Shown here: piece after piece, positions 6,531-13,989 of the stretch
Position numbering within the stretch: the first letter of the stretch is position 1
Layout: the number at the start of each line of letters is the position of its first letter
Origin: an uncultured Phaeodactylibacter sp.
Lineage (GTDB): Bacteria; Bacteroidota; Bacteroidia; Chitinophagales; Saprospiraceae
Length of the DNA stretch: 13,989 nt
NCBI GenBank assembly: GCA_913062745.1
Contig: CAJXXJ010000032.1
Location: 1-13,989 of the forward strand
Reading direction: 5' to 3'
Notes under the pieces: model-generated
Seen by the model: only the letters and a program-made list of their open reading frames with translations
Database searches by the model: none
Told to the model about the DNA's origin: nothing
Program-made: the position numbers and the translations under genes

Positions 6531-9500
6531 TTACTGCACAATGAAACGGCTCGTGCTGATCAACTGTCCGTCGATCACCAGCTGCAGCTGATACTGGCCG
6601 GCCGGCAGCTGATTGACATCAATCTGCTGCGTCGTCGTGCCAGGGCTCAGCTCGGTAGGCCGGATGTTAACAGCCTGCCCGTTGCCATTGGTCAGGATGA
6701 GGTCGCCGCGGTAAGCTGTATTGCTTTCCAGCTCGACCGTCAGTTGACTCTGCGTCACGGTGGGATAAGCACGCATCGACAATCCATTGTCCTGAATGTT
6801 GATGCTGCTGTTGATCATGCCCCGGGTAAGGACCACTGTAAAGGTGCCGCCCGGTGTGGAAACACTTCCATCCGTAGCTATTGCCCGGTGATAGAGGGTT
6901 ATGGTTTCACCCACTTCTACACCGGCGCCATCGAGCAGGGCGTCCACTACGCCGAAGTTGGTCTCGAACGTCTGCTCATTGCCGACATTCTGTTCTACCA
7001 GCACGGTGCTGAAGTCTTCATCCGCTGCCAGTTGCCAGACATAGGCGAGGGTGTCGCGGTCTTCCGCAACTTCCCAGCTTGCGGCAAAAGGCGTATCCGG
7101 GTCGCCGGCTATCGTCAGCATAGTGCCTTCACCCGGTGTGGTGATGTCTGCACCGCCGCTTGGGAATCGGTTGATTTCCGGCAATACCTGCCCGCGCAGC
7201 TCCCCGGCCGGGAATTCCTGCGTATGAATATTCAGGTAGTAATTACCGGACAGCAAGGTCTCCCGTTGCATATCGGTAATCGGATAGGTATTATCCTCGG
7301 CTTCGTACGTGCCGCTGCGTTCGTCGTCCGATACGTTAGGCATCAGGACGAGATCAATGCCGCCGTTTTCGCCGGGACCGCCAATGTGCAGGTGTGAACC
7401 ACCCATCACATCTTCGTCGTAGTCACTAACCAGCCCGCTAAAGCCGCCGGTCAGGACCATCTCGTCTCCCAGCAGCTCAATCTTCACGCCGCCGGTGGCG
7501 GGGGAGGAGATGGGCTGCACTTCATTAAAGCCGTCGAGGCTGTTGGTAAAGTAAGCAGTAGCAAGCGGCAACAGTTGCCCGCGCAGCTCGCCCGATGGTA
7601 CATCCATAGAATGTACGTTGACGTAGTAGCGGCGCTCGCGCAGCGAATCAATCCAGTTCTCGCTTACGCTGATACGATTGTCAGCTGGCAGGAATTCGCC
7701 GCTCGTGCCTTCTGCATTTGCATCAAAGGAGAGGCTTTCCGCAATGGGCCCTACCAGTCCGGCAAAGGCATTGTGGATGTGCGCTCCGCCTGCGATATCC
7801 GTATTTACCATACTGCCCAGGTTGTTGAAGCTACCGCTGGCTATGACGCGCCCTGGGTTGACTTCCAGGGCTAAAGCACCATTCGCCGGAGTATTTACCG
7901 CCGGTACTTCGCTGGCACCGCTCAGGGGTGCATAGAAGTAAGTGCGGGCTTCCGGCAGCAACTGTGTGCGCAGCTCGCCGGGCTGGAAATCCAGGCTGTG
8001 GATATTGACGTAGTAGCCGCGGTCGCGCATCCGTTCGGCCTGATCTTCCTCCAGCTCATAGGTGTTATCCTGTGCGTTGAAGGTGCCGCCCAGTTCGTCA
8101 TCATCGAGCATCAGTGCAAGCGGGATAATCACGTCGCCGGTCTGCCCGGCGTATCCGGTATGGATATGTGCACCCCCGGCAATATCGGTAGCTACCGGGC
8201 TGCTCAGCCCGTCAAATGAGCCGACCAGGGTCATGCGGCTACCGGAAAGTTCTGCCTGTACAGCGCCATTTGCTGTCGTCAGCACTTCCGGTACTGCAAA
8301 TATACCGGACAAGTAGCCCGAAAATACAGTCTGGCTTTCGAGCATCGCCTGGCCACGGATTTCTCCGGCAGGCTCATCGATCGAGTGTATGTTGACGTAG
8401 AGGGAGCGGTCGAATAACAGGCGCCGCTGTTCCTCAGTGATCGTAAAGGTATTTTCTTCCGGCAGGAAACGGCCATTGCGGCCATCTGCCTGGAGCATAT
8501 TCAACGGAATGATAACATCGCCATTTTGTCCGGGCAGGCCAACATGAATGTGGGCGCCGCCGGCGATATCCTCATTGAGGTCGCTTTCCAGGTCATTGTA
8601 GGTACCGGATACGACGATAGTAGAGTCGTCAAACAGTTCAATCATAGCCGCACCACCGGCCAGGCTTGTCACTGCAGGCGCTTCATTAGCTCCTGACAAA
8701 TGAGCGCGGAATACAGCTCTTGCGTCCGCTACGACCTGCCCGCGCAGCTCGCCGCCCGGGTACAGGGTAGTGTGTATGTTGGAATAGAGCGTCCGGCTGG
8801 CCAGGAGCTCTTCCAGCTCCGTAGTCAGGGCAAAGGTGTTGTTTGCTGCTGCAAAGAAGCCACCCTTGAGGTCATCGTCTACGGTAGCATTCAGGCCGAT
8901 TACAATACTGCCATTTTCACCCGCTGCGCCCATATGCAAGTGGGCACCACCGGCTACGGAGGCGTCAAAGTCGCCCCGCATATTCAAAAATGCACCGCTG
9001 ACGGTCATAGAGTCATCGGCTATCTCAACAATCAGCGCACCCCGTCCGGAGCTTACGGCAGAAGGCACCTCGTTGCTGCCAAGCAGCGTCATGGAGTACT
9101 CCTGCGCGCCTTGCGGCGTCAGCTGCCCGCGCAGTTCTCCGCCCGGGTAATCGATAGAGTGGATGTTGACATACATGCGGCGGCTTCTCAGCATCTCTGC
9201 TTCTTCATCAGAAAGCATGAAAACGTTGTCTTCCGCGCTGATGACTGCAGACAGCGAGTCGTCGCTGATTTCCAGGTTGAGTGGGTACAGGACGGGCCCG
9301 TTTTCTCCGGCGTATCCCATGTGCAGGTGTGCGCCGCCGGCAATATCGACATTAATTTTGCTGCTCAGATTATCGAAGAAGCCGGAAACGGTCAGCTCAT
9401 TGCCCTGCAGGGCTGCAAATGTGTGCCCATTAGCATTTGTGGCAATCGGCGGGGCTTCGTGATGGCCCCGTAAGCGTGCTTCGAACACGTCTTCCTGTAC

Positions 9501-12251
9501 CACTCCGCGCTCGATGGTCACCTCTGCGACCGGGCCGGCTACGGATACTGCACCGTCAAGTGCTACCGCGCGGTGGTATACGGTGGCTTCGTCGCCAATA
9601 GCTACGTCCAGCGAAGCGAGCAGGTCATCGACGGTGCCGAAGTCTGCTTCGAAAGTAAGCTGGCTGCCTACATTTTGCTCCAGGATGATATTGGTGAAAT
9701 CGGCGCCGGTAGCCAGCTGCCAGACGTAGGCAAGGGGCTCATCATCCGTAGCTGCGCTCCAGCTGGCTACAAATGGGGTAGACGCTCCTCCTTCCAAAAT
9801 GACAGTGCCGCCACTGACCGGGGTCTGAATCTCCGGCGCGTTGTCCGGGAAGAAATTAATCTGTTCCAGGATCTGCCCGCGCAGCTCGCCGCCCGGGAAT
9901 GCGGTGGTATGGATATTGGCGTAATAATTGGCGGAAGCCAGATTCAGCTGTTGCTCTTCCGTCAGGGTAAATGTATTGTCGGCTGCAGCAAAAGTTCCGG
10001 AAAGAAGGTCGTCTGCCACATCCGCGTTAATCGGGATGTCAACGCCGCCGTTCTGGCCGACCGGGGCAATGTGCAAATGCGCACCGCCGCCTATGCTGGC
10101 GTCAAACTGCCCGTCCAGCCCGCTGAATGCACCGGTGAGGGTCAATTCGTCTCCGTTCAGCTCCAGCTTCAGGCCACCTACTGCCGGGCTGTTGGCCACG
10201 GGTACCTCGTTGAAAGCATCAAGGGAGGTGGTGAAGTAGGCGGTAGCAAAGGGCAGCGTCTGCCCGCGGATTTCTCCGGCCTGATTATCTTCGGTATGGA
10301 TATTGACATACAGGCTGCGTTCGCGCAGGAGGTTGCGGATTTCTTCGGTCGTTTCCAAGGTGTTGTCAGCCACCGGGAAGCTGCCGGAGAAGTCGCTGTC
10401 GGTAGTATTGGCATTCAGGCCGGCGAAGATGCCGCCATTAGCGCCTGCGAGTGCATTGTGCAGGTGTGCACCGCCGGCTACACTTGGATCAAAGGCAGAA
10501 GTAAGCCCCTGGAAAGATCCGGTGGACACAATACTGTCGGATTCCACTTCCATCAGCACCTGGCCAAAAGCAGGCGTATTGACTGCCGGTACTTCGCTGC
10601 TGCCGGACAGGGTCGCGTTCATATAGTAGCGCGCTTCCTGCAGCAGTTGACCGCGGATTTCGCCGCTGCCGTTGGTGAGGGTATGGATATTGACGTAGTA
10701 GCCGCGGTCGAGGACCGTTGCGACCTGCTCGTCTGTCAGGGTGAAGGTGTTTTCGGATGCGTTGAACTGCCCGGACAGCATGTCCATCCCCAGTTCCGGC
10801 ATCAATTCGAACTCAATGCCGCCGTTGCTGCCCGCTGCACCAATATGCAGGTGCGCACCGCCCATAATGCCGACGTCCACGGCGCTGCTCAGGTTGCTGA
10901 ATGAGCCGGATACGGTCAGTTCGTTGCCCCGCAGCTCTGCTTTTACATCACCATTACCCATGGTATAGACGGGTGGCGCTTCAAAAACGCCGCCCAGCAC
11001 TGCCGTAAGCACGGTCTGTGCTTCCGGGAGGAGTTGGCCGCGGATTTCGCCGGTCGCATGGTCAAGGGTATGAATGTTGACGTACTGCGCACGGTCGAAG
11101 AAGGCTGCTTCGTCATCGGGAGTGATGGTAAACTCGTTGTCTTGCACCATAAATACGCCGGAAGTCCCGCCTGCATCTATGGATGGGCTCAGGACAAAAG
11201 AAATATCGCCGTTGGTGCCGGCGAGAGCATTGTGCAGGTGTGCGCCGCCAGCGACTTCGACGTCTACCTCGCTTTCCAGATCGGTAAAGCTGCCGTATAC
11301 AATAAAGGTGTCGTTGGCAATTTCCACTTGTACCACACCGGTACCGTAGGAAGTTACTACCGGGTTTTCATTGCTGCCCGAGAGGTGGGCACGGAAAACT
11401 GCGGCAGCTGCGGCATTAGTCACCTGGCCGCGCAGTTCGCCGGCCGGCTGTGTCGTACTATGGATGTTGACGTACATCATCCGGTTTTGCAGGGCTTCCA
11501 CCTGATCTGCAGAAAGGGAGAAGGTATTGTCCGCTGCTGCGAAAAAACCTCCTTTCAGGTCAGCATCAGTTGTTGCATTAAGGCCGATAGCAATCGGACC
11601 ATTCTGGCCCGGCAGCCCGAGGTGCAGGTGAGCACCACCCTGTATATCAGGGTTGAAGTCGCCGTCCAGGCCGGAGAAGGAGCCGCTGACCGTCAGTTGG
11701 TCGCCGTCCAGCTCCATAATGACAGAACCGCCGCCGGAGGAGACTACTGCCGGCACTTCGTTGCTGCCGTAGAGCTCTGCCTGATAGACTACATCTGCAG
11801 CCGGCACTACCTGGCCGCGCAGTTCGCCGGCCGGCTGGTTCTCGGTATGGATGTTGACATACATCCGGCGCTCCATCAGAGCGTTCATTTGTTCATCGTT
11901 AAGCGTAAAGGTGTTGTCGGCTGCCTCAAAGGTGCCGCCCCGGCCGCCGATGAAGAGGCTGGGGGTGAGCCCGATAGCGATGCCACCATTTTGGCCGGCG
12001 TAGCCGAAGTGGAGGTGCGCTCCGCCCATGATGTTTTCGTCTACAGCGCTTTGCAGGTCATCAAAAGACCCGGTGACGACGAGCTGGTCACCGGTAAGTA
12101 CGGCAATGACGCTGCCTGTAGCAGGGCTGATTACCGAAGGCACTTCGTTGCGGCCGCTAAGCTGCGCCTCGAAGACGGTCTGCGCCTGTGCGGTGGAGGC
12201 CGCAAGCCCCAGCGTCAGTACCAGCAGTAATAAATGTCTAAGTGTTTGCAT
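6531..12251 (-). CDS. Giant secreted protein with 12 CHRD domains, two Ig/Fn3-like modules and a T9SS sorting tail
   Basis: The ATG at 12251 is preferred over one at 12308 because it begins a clean signal peptide (MQTLRHLLLLVLTLGLAAST, cleaved near AQAQ-T). The protein has 1906 residues. CHRD domains start near residues 25, 154, 284, 412, 541, 670, 921, 1050, 1178, 1307, 1436 and 1565. Each shows LSGxNEVPxV, GGAHLHxGxxGxNG and YVNIHTxxxxxGELRGQ. After domains 6 and 12 comes an Ig/Fn3-like module (about 801-919 and 1694-1813) with LAYVWQLA and LEQNVG or VEQNVG. Residues about 1820-1906 resemble a Por-secretion tail (LPAGQYQLQL, ending SRFIVQ), so T9SS export and surface anchoring or release are expected. 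There is no Cys and only about six Lys. CHRD was first described in the BMP antagonist chordin and is common in bacteria with unknown function; adhesion, matrix or metal binding are guesses. It is divergent from an ECF sigma/anti-sigma pair. Confidence 0.93.
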   Translation of the reverse strand: MQTLRHLLLLVLTLGLAASTAQAQTVFEAQLSGRNEVPSVISPATGSVIAVLTGDQLVVTGSFDDLQSAVDENIMGGAHLHFGYAGQNGGIAIGLTPSLFIGGRGGTFEAADNTFTLNDEQMNALMERRMYVNIHTENQPAGELRGQVVPAADVVYQAELYGSNEVPAVVSSGGGSVIMELDGDQLTVSGSFSGLDGDFNPDIQGGAHLHLGLPGQNGPIAIGLNATTDADLKGGFFAAADNTFSLSADQVEALQNRMMYVNIHSTTQPAGELRGQVTNAAAAAVFRAHLSGSNENPVVTSYGTGVVQVEIANDTFIVYGSFTDLESEVDVEVAGGAHLHNALAGTNGDISFVLSPSIDAGGTSGVFMVQDNEFTITPDDEAAFFDRAQYVNIHTLDHATGEIRGQLLPEAQTVLTAVLGGVFEAPPVYTMGNGDVKAELRGNELTVSGSFSNLSSAVDVGIMGGAHLHIGAAGSNGGIEFELMPELGMDMLSGQFNASENTFTLTDEQVATVLDRGYYVNIHTLTNGSGEIRGQLLQEARYYMNATLSGSSEVPAVNTPAFGQVLMEVESDSIVSTGSFQGLTSAFDPSVAGGAHLHNALAGANGGIFAGLNANTTDSDFSGSFPVADNTLETTEEIRNLLRERSLYVNIHTEDNQAGEIRGQTLPFATAYFTTSLDAFNEVPVANSPAVGGLKLELNGDELTLTGAFSGLDGQFDASIGGGAHLHIAPVGQNGGVDIPINADVADDLLSGTFAAADNTFTLTEEQQLNLASANYYANIHTTAFPGGELRGQILEQINFFPDNAPEIQTPVSGGTVILEGGASTPFVASWSAATDDEPLAYVWQLATGADFTNIILEQNVGSQLTFEADFGTVDDLLASLDVAIGDEATVYHRAVALDGAVSVAGPVAEVTIERGVVQEDVFEARLRGHHEAPPIATNANGHTFAALQGNELTVSGFFDNLSSKINVDIAGGAHLHMGYAGENGPVLYPLNLEISDDSLSAVISAEDNVFMLSDEEAEMLRSRRMYVNIHSIDYPGGELRGQLTPQGAQEYSMTLLGSNEVPSAVSSGRGALIVEIADDSMTVSGAFLNMRGDFDASVAGGAHLHMGAAGENGSIVIGLNATVDDDLKGGFFAAANNTFALTTELEELLASRTLYSNIHTTLYPGGELRGQVVADARAVFRAHLSGANEAPAVTSLAGGAAMIELFDDSTIVVSGTYNDLESDLNEDIAGGAHIHVGLPGQNGDVIIPLNMLQADGRNGRFLPEENTFTITEEQRRLLFDRSLYVNIHSIDEPAGEIRGQAMLESQTVFSGYLSGIFAVPEVLTTANGAVQAELSGSRMTLVGSFDGLSSPVATDIAGGAHIHTGYAGQTGDVIIPLALMLDDDELGGTFNAQDNTYELEEDQAERMRDRGYYVNIHSLDFQPGELRTQLLPEARTYFYAPLSGASEVPAVNTPANGALALEVNPGRVIASGSFNNLGSMVNTDIAGGAHIHNAFAGLVGPIAESLSFDANAEGTSGEFLPADNRISVSENWIDSLRERRYYVNVHSMDVPSGELRGQLLPLATAYFTNSLDGFNEVQPISSPATGGVKIELLGDEMVLTGGFSGLVSDYDEDVMGGSHLHIGGPGENGGIDLVLMPNVSDDERSGTYEAEDNTYPITDMQRETLLSGNYYLNIHTQEFPAGELRGQVLPEINRFPSGGADITTPGEGTMLTIAGDPDTPFAASWEVAEDRDTLAYVWQLAADEDFSTVLVEQNVGNEQTFETNFGVVDALLDGAGVEVGETITLYHRAIATDGSVSTPGGTFTVVLTRGMINSSINIQDNGLSMRAYPTVTQSQLTVELESNTAYRGDLILTNGNGQAVNIRPTELSPGTTTQQIDVNQLPAGQYQLQLVIDGQLISTSRFIVQ
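6534..6794 (-). other. Predicted T9SS C-terminal sorting domain of the CHRD protein
   Basis: Residues about 1820-1906 match the type A T9SS tail pattern. They read MRAYPTVTQSQLTVELES in place of the usual YPNP opening, then GDLILTNGNGQAV, IDVNQLPAGQYQLQL and a terminal SRFIVQ. Such tails are cleaved during export through PorU-type machinery. The YPNP-to-YPTV change is mild. Confidence 0.8.
6813..9491 (-). repeat. Second [6 x CHRD + Ig/Fn3] supermodule
   Basis: This codes residues about 921-1813 and aligns domain by domain with residues 25-919 at a nearly constant offset of 895-896 residues. For example, TAYFTNSLDGFNEV at 1565 matches TAYFTTSLDAFNEV at 670, and AYVWQLA at 1736 matches 841. 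CHRD10 has GELRTQ where the other domains have GE(L/I)RGQ. Confidence 0.85.
9495..12179 (-). repeat. First [6 x CHRD + Ig/Fn3] supermodule
   Basis: This codes residues about 25-919: six CHRD domains with a pitch of about 129 residues, then one Ig/Fn3-like module. Domains 3 and 5 (and 11 in the second block) carry HLHNA or HIHNA instead of HLHxG. This shows that each position in the block has its own character that is kept in the duplicate. Confidence 0.85.
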
Positions 12252-12567
12252 GAATGAATTTTTGGTTTTATTAAAAATATCCCAATCATGCCCGGTATGA
12301 GCAGGCATAGCAAATAAAGCGAGTGGCGTGATGCACTCAGATTGTCACGTTTGATTTTTCAGTAAGCCAACCAGGAAGGCTGGCATTTATGGTCACTTAC
12401 GAAGCTTCTACAGGGGGCGGATTAAAAAACCTCAAAACTTTTCAGGAAAATCGTATATTAAGGTTTTAATCGTGTCCTGTGTTGACGGTGTAACGGCAGC
12501 TTATTCACAAATGTTTAAGCACTGCCAAAACAGGGCTCCGAGCCTCACTTACGGCCATTAACAGACT
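12252..12567. other. Divergent intergenic region between CHRD gene and ECF sigma factor
   Basis: This 316-base stretch is AT-richer than its surroundings and contains no convincing gene. It must hold the promoters of both divergent genes, but no clean TAnnTTTG box was found on either strand. Visible structure includes an imperfect palindrome CATGCCCGGTATG at 12287-12299, 36 bases upstream of the CHRD ATG. There is also a hairpin GCCAACC/GGCTGGC (12366-12372 and 12378-12384, one mismatch, five-base loop). Lack of a housekeeping-type box would fit promoters read by an alternative sigma factor, but that is only a suggestion. Confidence 0.5.
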
Positions 12568-13182
12568 ATGCCTGACAACACTCGCAAAACTCCTGTGGAA
12601 GAGGAAATTATAAAGCTGCTAAACGCTAAAAACCAGCGTGCTATCAGCTTGCTCTACGAGTACTATGCCCCTGCTCTTTACAATATTATTCTGCAAATAG
12701 TACGTTCGGAAGCCGTGGCCGAAGAAGCCCTGCAGGATGCCTTTTTGAAAATCTGGCAGCGCGCGGATACCTATGATCCCCGCAAAGGAAAGCTGTTCAC
12801 CTGGATGGCCCGCCTGTGCCGCAATCTGGCTATTGATAAGGTGCGTTCTGCACAGTATAAGCGCGGTCAGCAAACTGAAAGCATGCCAGAGTCCGTATAT
12901 AACAGTGATACCCTCAGCGAAGAGCTGCCGCTTACCGACCCCGGCCTGCGCAAAGTCGTTGGCGCTATGGACGAAAAAAGCCGCCGGCTCATTGAGCTGT
13001 TGTTTTTCAAAGATTACACACAGAAAGAAGCCAGTGATGCTCTGGATATCCCACTGGGTACGGTAAAATCCCGTTCCCGCAAGGCCATTGGCATGCTGCG
13101 CAGCATTCTTAGCAAAGAAGGCTTGCTGGGGCTTATTTTAGTAACCTTGACTGAAACCTTGAGACGATATTTTGGATCCTAA
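12568..13182 (+). CDS. ECF-type RNA polymerase sigma factor (sigma-70 family, SigK/RpoE-like)
   Basis: The 204-residue protein has sigma-2 at about 25-95 and sigma-4 at about 130-182, with no sigma-3 domain, which is the ECF layout. In sigma-2, AEEALQDAFLKIWQRADTYD and KGKLFTWMARLCRNLAIDKV are the core-binding and -10 recognition helices. In sigma-4, DYTQKEASDALDIPLGTVKS is the helix-turn-helix that reads the -35 element. A hydrophobic tail, LLGLILVTLTETLRRYF, follows sigma-4. The next gene starts inside its last codons and encodes an RskA-type membrane anti-sigma factor, so the sigma factor is expected to be held at the membrane until released by a signal. The divergent CHRD gene is the closest candidate target. 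Target promoters are not visible. Confidence 0.94.
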   Translation: MPDNTRKTPVEEEIIKLLNAKNQRAISLLYEYYAPALYNIILQIVRSEAVAEEALQDAFLKIWQRADTYDPRKGKLFTWMARLCRNLAIDKVRSAQYKRGQQTESMPESVYNSDTLSEELPLTDPGLRKVVGAMDEKSRRLIELLFFKDYTQKEASDALDIPLGTVKSRSRKAIGMLRSILSKEGLLGLILVTLTETLRRYFGS

Positions 13183-13954
13183 AACCTACATAGCATCAGG
13201 TATACTCGAGCAGTACGTGCTCGGCAAACTGACTCCGGCGCAGGAGGAGGAGGTGGAGCGGTATGCCGAACAATATCCCGAAATCCGCGAGGAGCTGAAC
13301 GCCATAGAACGGGCCCTGGAGGAATATGCCCTGCTGTACGGCAGGACGCCTCCGCCCGGAACCCTTTCTGCTATCCTGGAGCGCATCGGAGAGGAGGCAG
13401 GCAGCCGCGCTGGCCAGCAGGGCAGGCCACCTTCTTTGGCACTGCCCGGCATACTGGCACTACTCCTTTTGATCGGGTTGGGCGGCTGGTTCTTTTCTTA
13501 CCAAAACAATCAAGAGCTACAGCAGGAACTGGAGCAGCAGCAGGCACAATACGATAGCCTGCAGGAAGGCTGTGACAGCTTGCAGGCAGAACAGCAACAG
13601 CTTCAGGAGCGGCTGCGGTTCCTGCAGCAGCCGGGCACCCGTAATATCATTATGAGTGGCACAGACTTGTCGCCGGAAGCAGTGGCTTCTGTCTTTTTCA
13701 ATCCGGGGGAGCAAACGGCGCTGCTCAGCAGTGCGCAATTGCCTCCGGTGCCGGCCGACAAACAATATCAGCTGTGGGCGATTGTAGGAGATCAGCCCGT
13801 GAGCATGGGCGTTTTCGATCCATCGCAGGACGAAGCGGTGCTGGATGAGGTCAGCTACGTGGAAGGGGCACAGGCTTTTGCCGTTACGCTGGAGCCGCGC
13901 GGTGGCAGCGAGCAGCCTACGCTGGAGCAGATGTACGTCATCGGCAATATCTGA
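13172..13954 (+). CDS. RskA-type transmembrane anti-sigma factor, TTG start
   Basis: The TTG at 13172 is the only sensible start. It gives MDPKTYIASGILEQYVLGKL, the usual opening of Bacteroidota RskA-like proteins, and the first internal ATG comes only at residue 161. The frame overlaps the sigma gene by 11 bases, which indicates translational coupling. The 260-residue protein has a cytoplasmic helical sigma-binding part (about 1-75), one transmembrane helix (about 89-110, LALPGILALLLLIGLGGWFF), and a Gln-rich coiled coil (about 111-152). It ends in an RskA C-terminal domain outside the membrane (LPPVPADKQYQLWAIVGDQP, SMGVFDP, FAVTLEPRGGSEQPT). No zinc-binding HxxxCxxC motif is seen, so it is the RskA rather than the ZAS class. 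It should inhibit the upstream ECF sigma factor; the signal is unknown. The frame ends at TGA 13952-13954; the last 35 bases of the window show nothing. Confidence 0.92.
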   Translation: MDPKTYIASGILEQYVLGKLTPAQEEEVERYAEQYPEIREELNAIERALEEYALLYGRTPPPGTLSAILERIGEEAGSRAGQQGRPPSLALPGILALLLLIGLGGWFFSYQNNQELQQELEQQQAQYDSLQEGCDSLQAEQQQLQERLRFLQQPGTRNIIMSGTDLSPEAVASVFFNPGEQTALLSSAQLPPVPADKQYQLWAIVGDQPVSMGVFDPSQDEAVLDEVSYVEGAQAFAVTLEPRGGSEQPTLEQMYVIGNI

Positions 13955-13989
13955 CGGGATTCATCTTGAGTGAACGGAACAAACGGCGG

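Noticed and set aside
6900..12180. Regularly spaced near-identical DNA words (such as CCGCGCAGCTCGCC) suggesting a CRISPR or satellite array
   Set aside because: The period is about 387 bases, equal to one CHRD domain. The words encode the conserved GELRGQ motif in frame, so this is a protein repeat and there are no short spacers.
6534..12180. CHRD domains as true Cu/Zn superoxide dismutase
   Set aside because: Only the HxH...G phrase is similar. The SOD disulfide cysteines, the bridging His and the catalytic Arg motif are absent, so enzymatic SOD activity is not claimed.
9573..12230. Long plus-strand open frames (for example 9573-10904 and 11034-12230) opposite the CHRD gene
   Set aside because: They run antisense to a well-supported repeat protein. 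Their own sequence repeats with the CHRD period, they lack signal peptides or known domains, and they exist because the biased codons of the minus-strand gene leave few stops.
12251..12308. Upstream ATG at 12308 as start of the CHRD protein
   Set aside because: It would put 19 polar residues (MPAHTGHDWDIFNKTKNSF) in front of a signal peptide that begins perfectly at the ATG at 12251.
12287..12384. Palindrome and hairpin in the CHRD-sigma intergenic region as a riboswitch or small RNA
   Set aside because: The stems are short and isolated, no T-run or known riboswitch core is present, and nothing supports a defined RNA.

Overview
The window looks like chromosomal DNA of a Bacteroidota bacterium, most probably of the Saprospiria/Lewinella type. 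The evidence is a giant secreted protein with a type IX secretion (T9SS) sorting tail, the ompH-ompH-murI gene order, a TAnnTTTG-type promoter, absence of clear Shine-Dalgarno sites, a CrtA-like protein of the kind seen in Bacteroidota, and moderately high GC. The lineage is an inference from these traits; no rRNA or tRNA gene is present.

Left part (1-4272, all minus strand): four genes read leftwards with gaps of 50, 3 and 12 bases and probably form an operon. In order they are a spheroidene monooxygenase (CrtA)-like protein, a YbfF-type alpha/beta hydrolase, the radical-SAM heme chaperone HemW, and a secreted WG-repeat protein. The WG-repeat protein runs off the left edge without a stop, so it is easy to miss.

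Middle (4458-6384, plus strand): divergent from that operon are two OmpH/Skp-family periplasmic chaperones and glutamate racemase MurI, a typical Bacteroidota envelope cluster. The second ompH copy has an in-frame TAA in the conserved GY(Q/D)FIFDQ segment. The frame stays open and recognisable for 28 more codons, which points to a single-base nonsense change, a readthrough site or a base-call error.

Right part (6409-12251, minus strand): one gene encodes a 1906-residue, cysteine-free, almost lysine-free secreted protein. It has 12 CHRD domains arranged as two copies of a [6 x CHRD + Ig/Fn3-like] block followed by a T9SS tail. It ends in a strong intrinsic terminator preceded by three more stem-loops. 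Divergently placed across a 316-base gap is an ECF sigma factor with an overlapping RskA-type anti-sigma factor that starts at TTG. The position suggests, but does not prove, that the sigma/anti-sigma pair senses envelope state and controls the CHRD protein.

The most interesting items are the duplicated six-CHRD architecture with its invariant histidine triads, and the nonsense codon in the second ompH.
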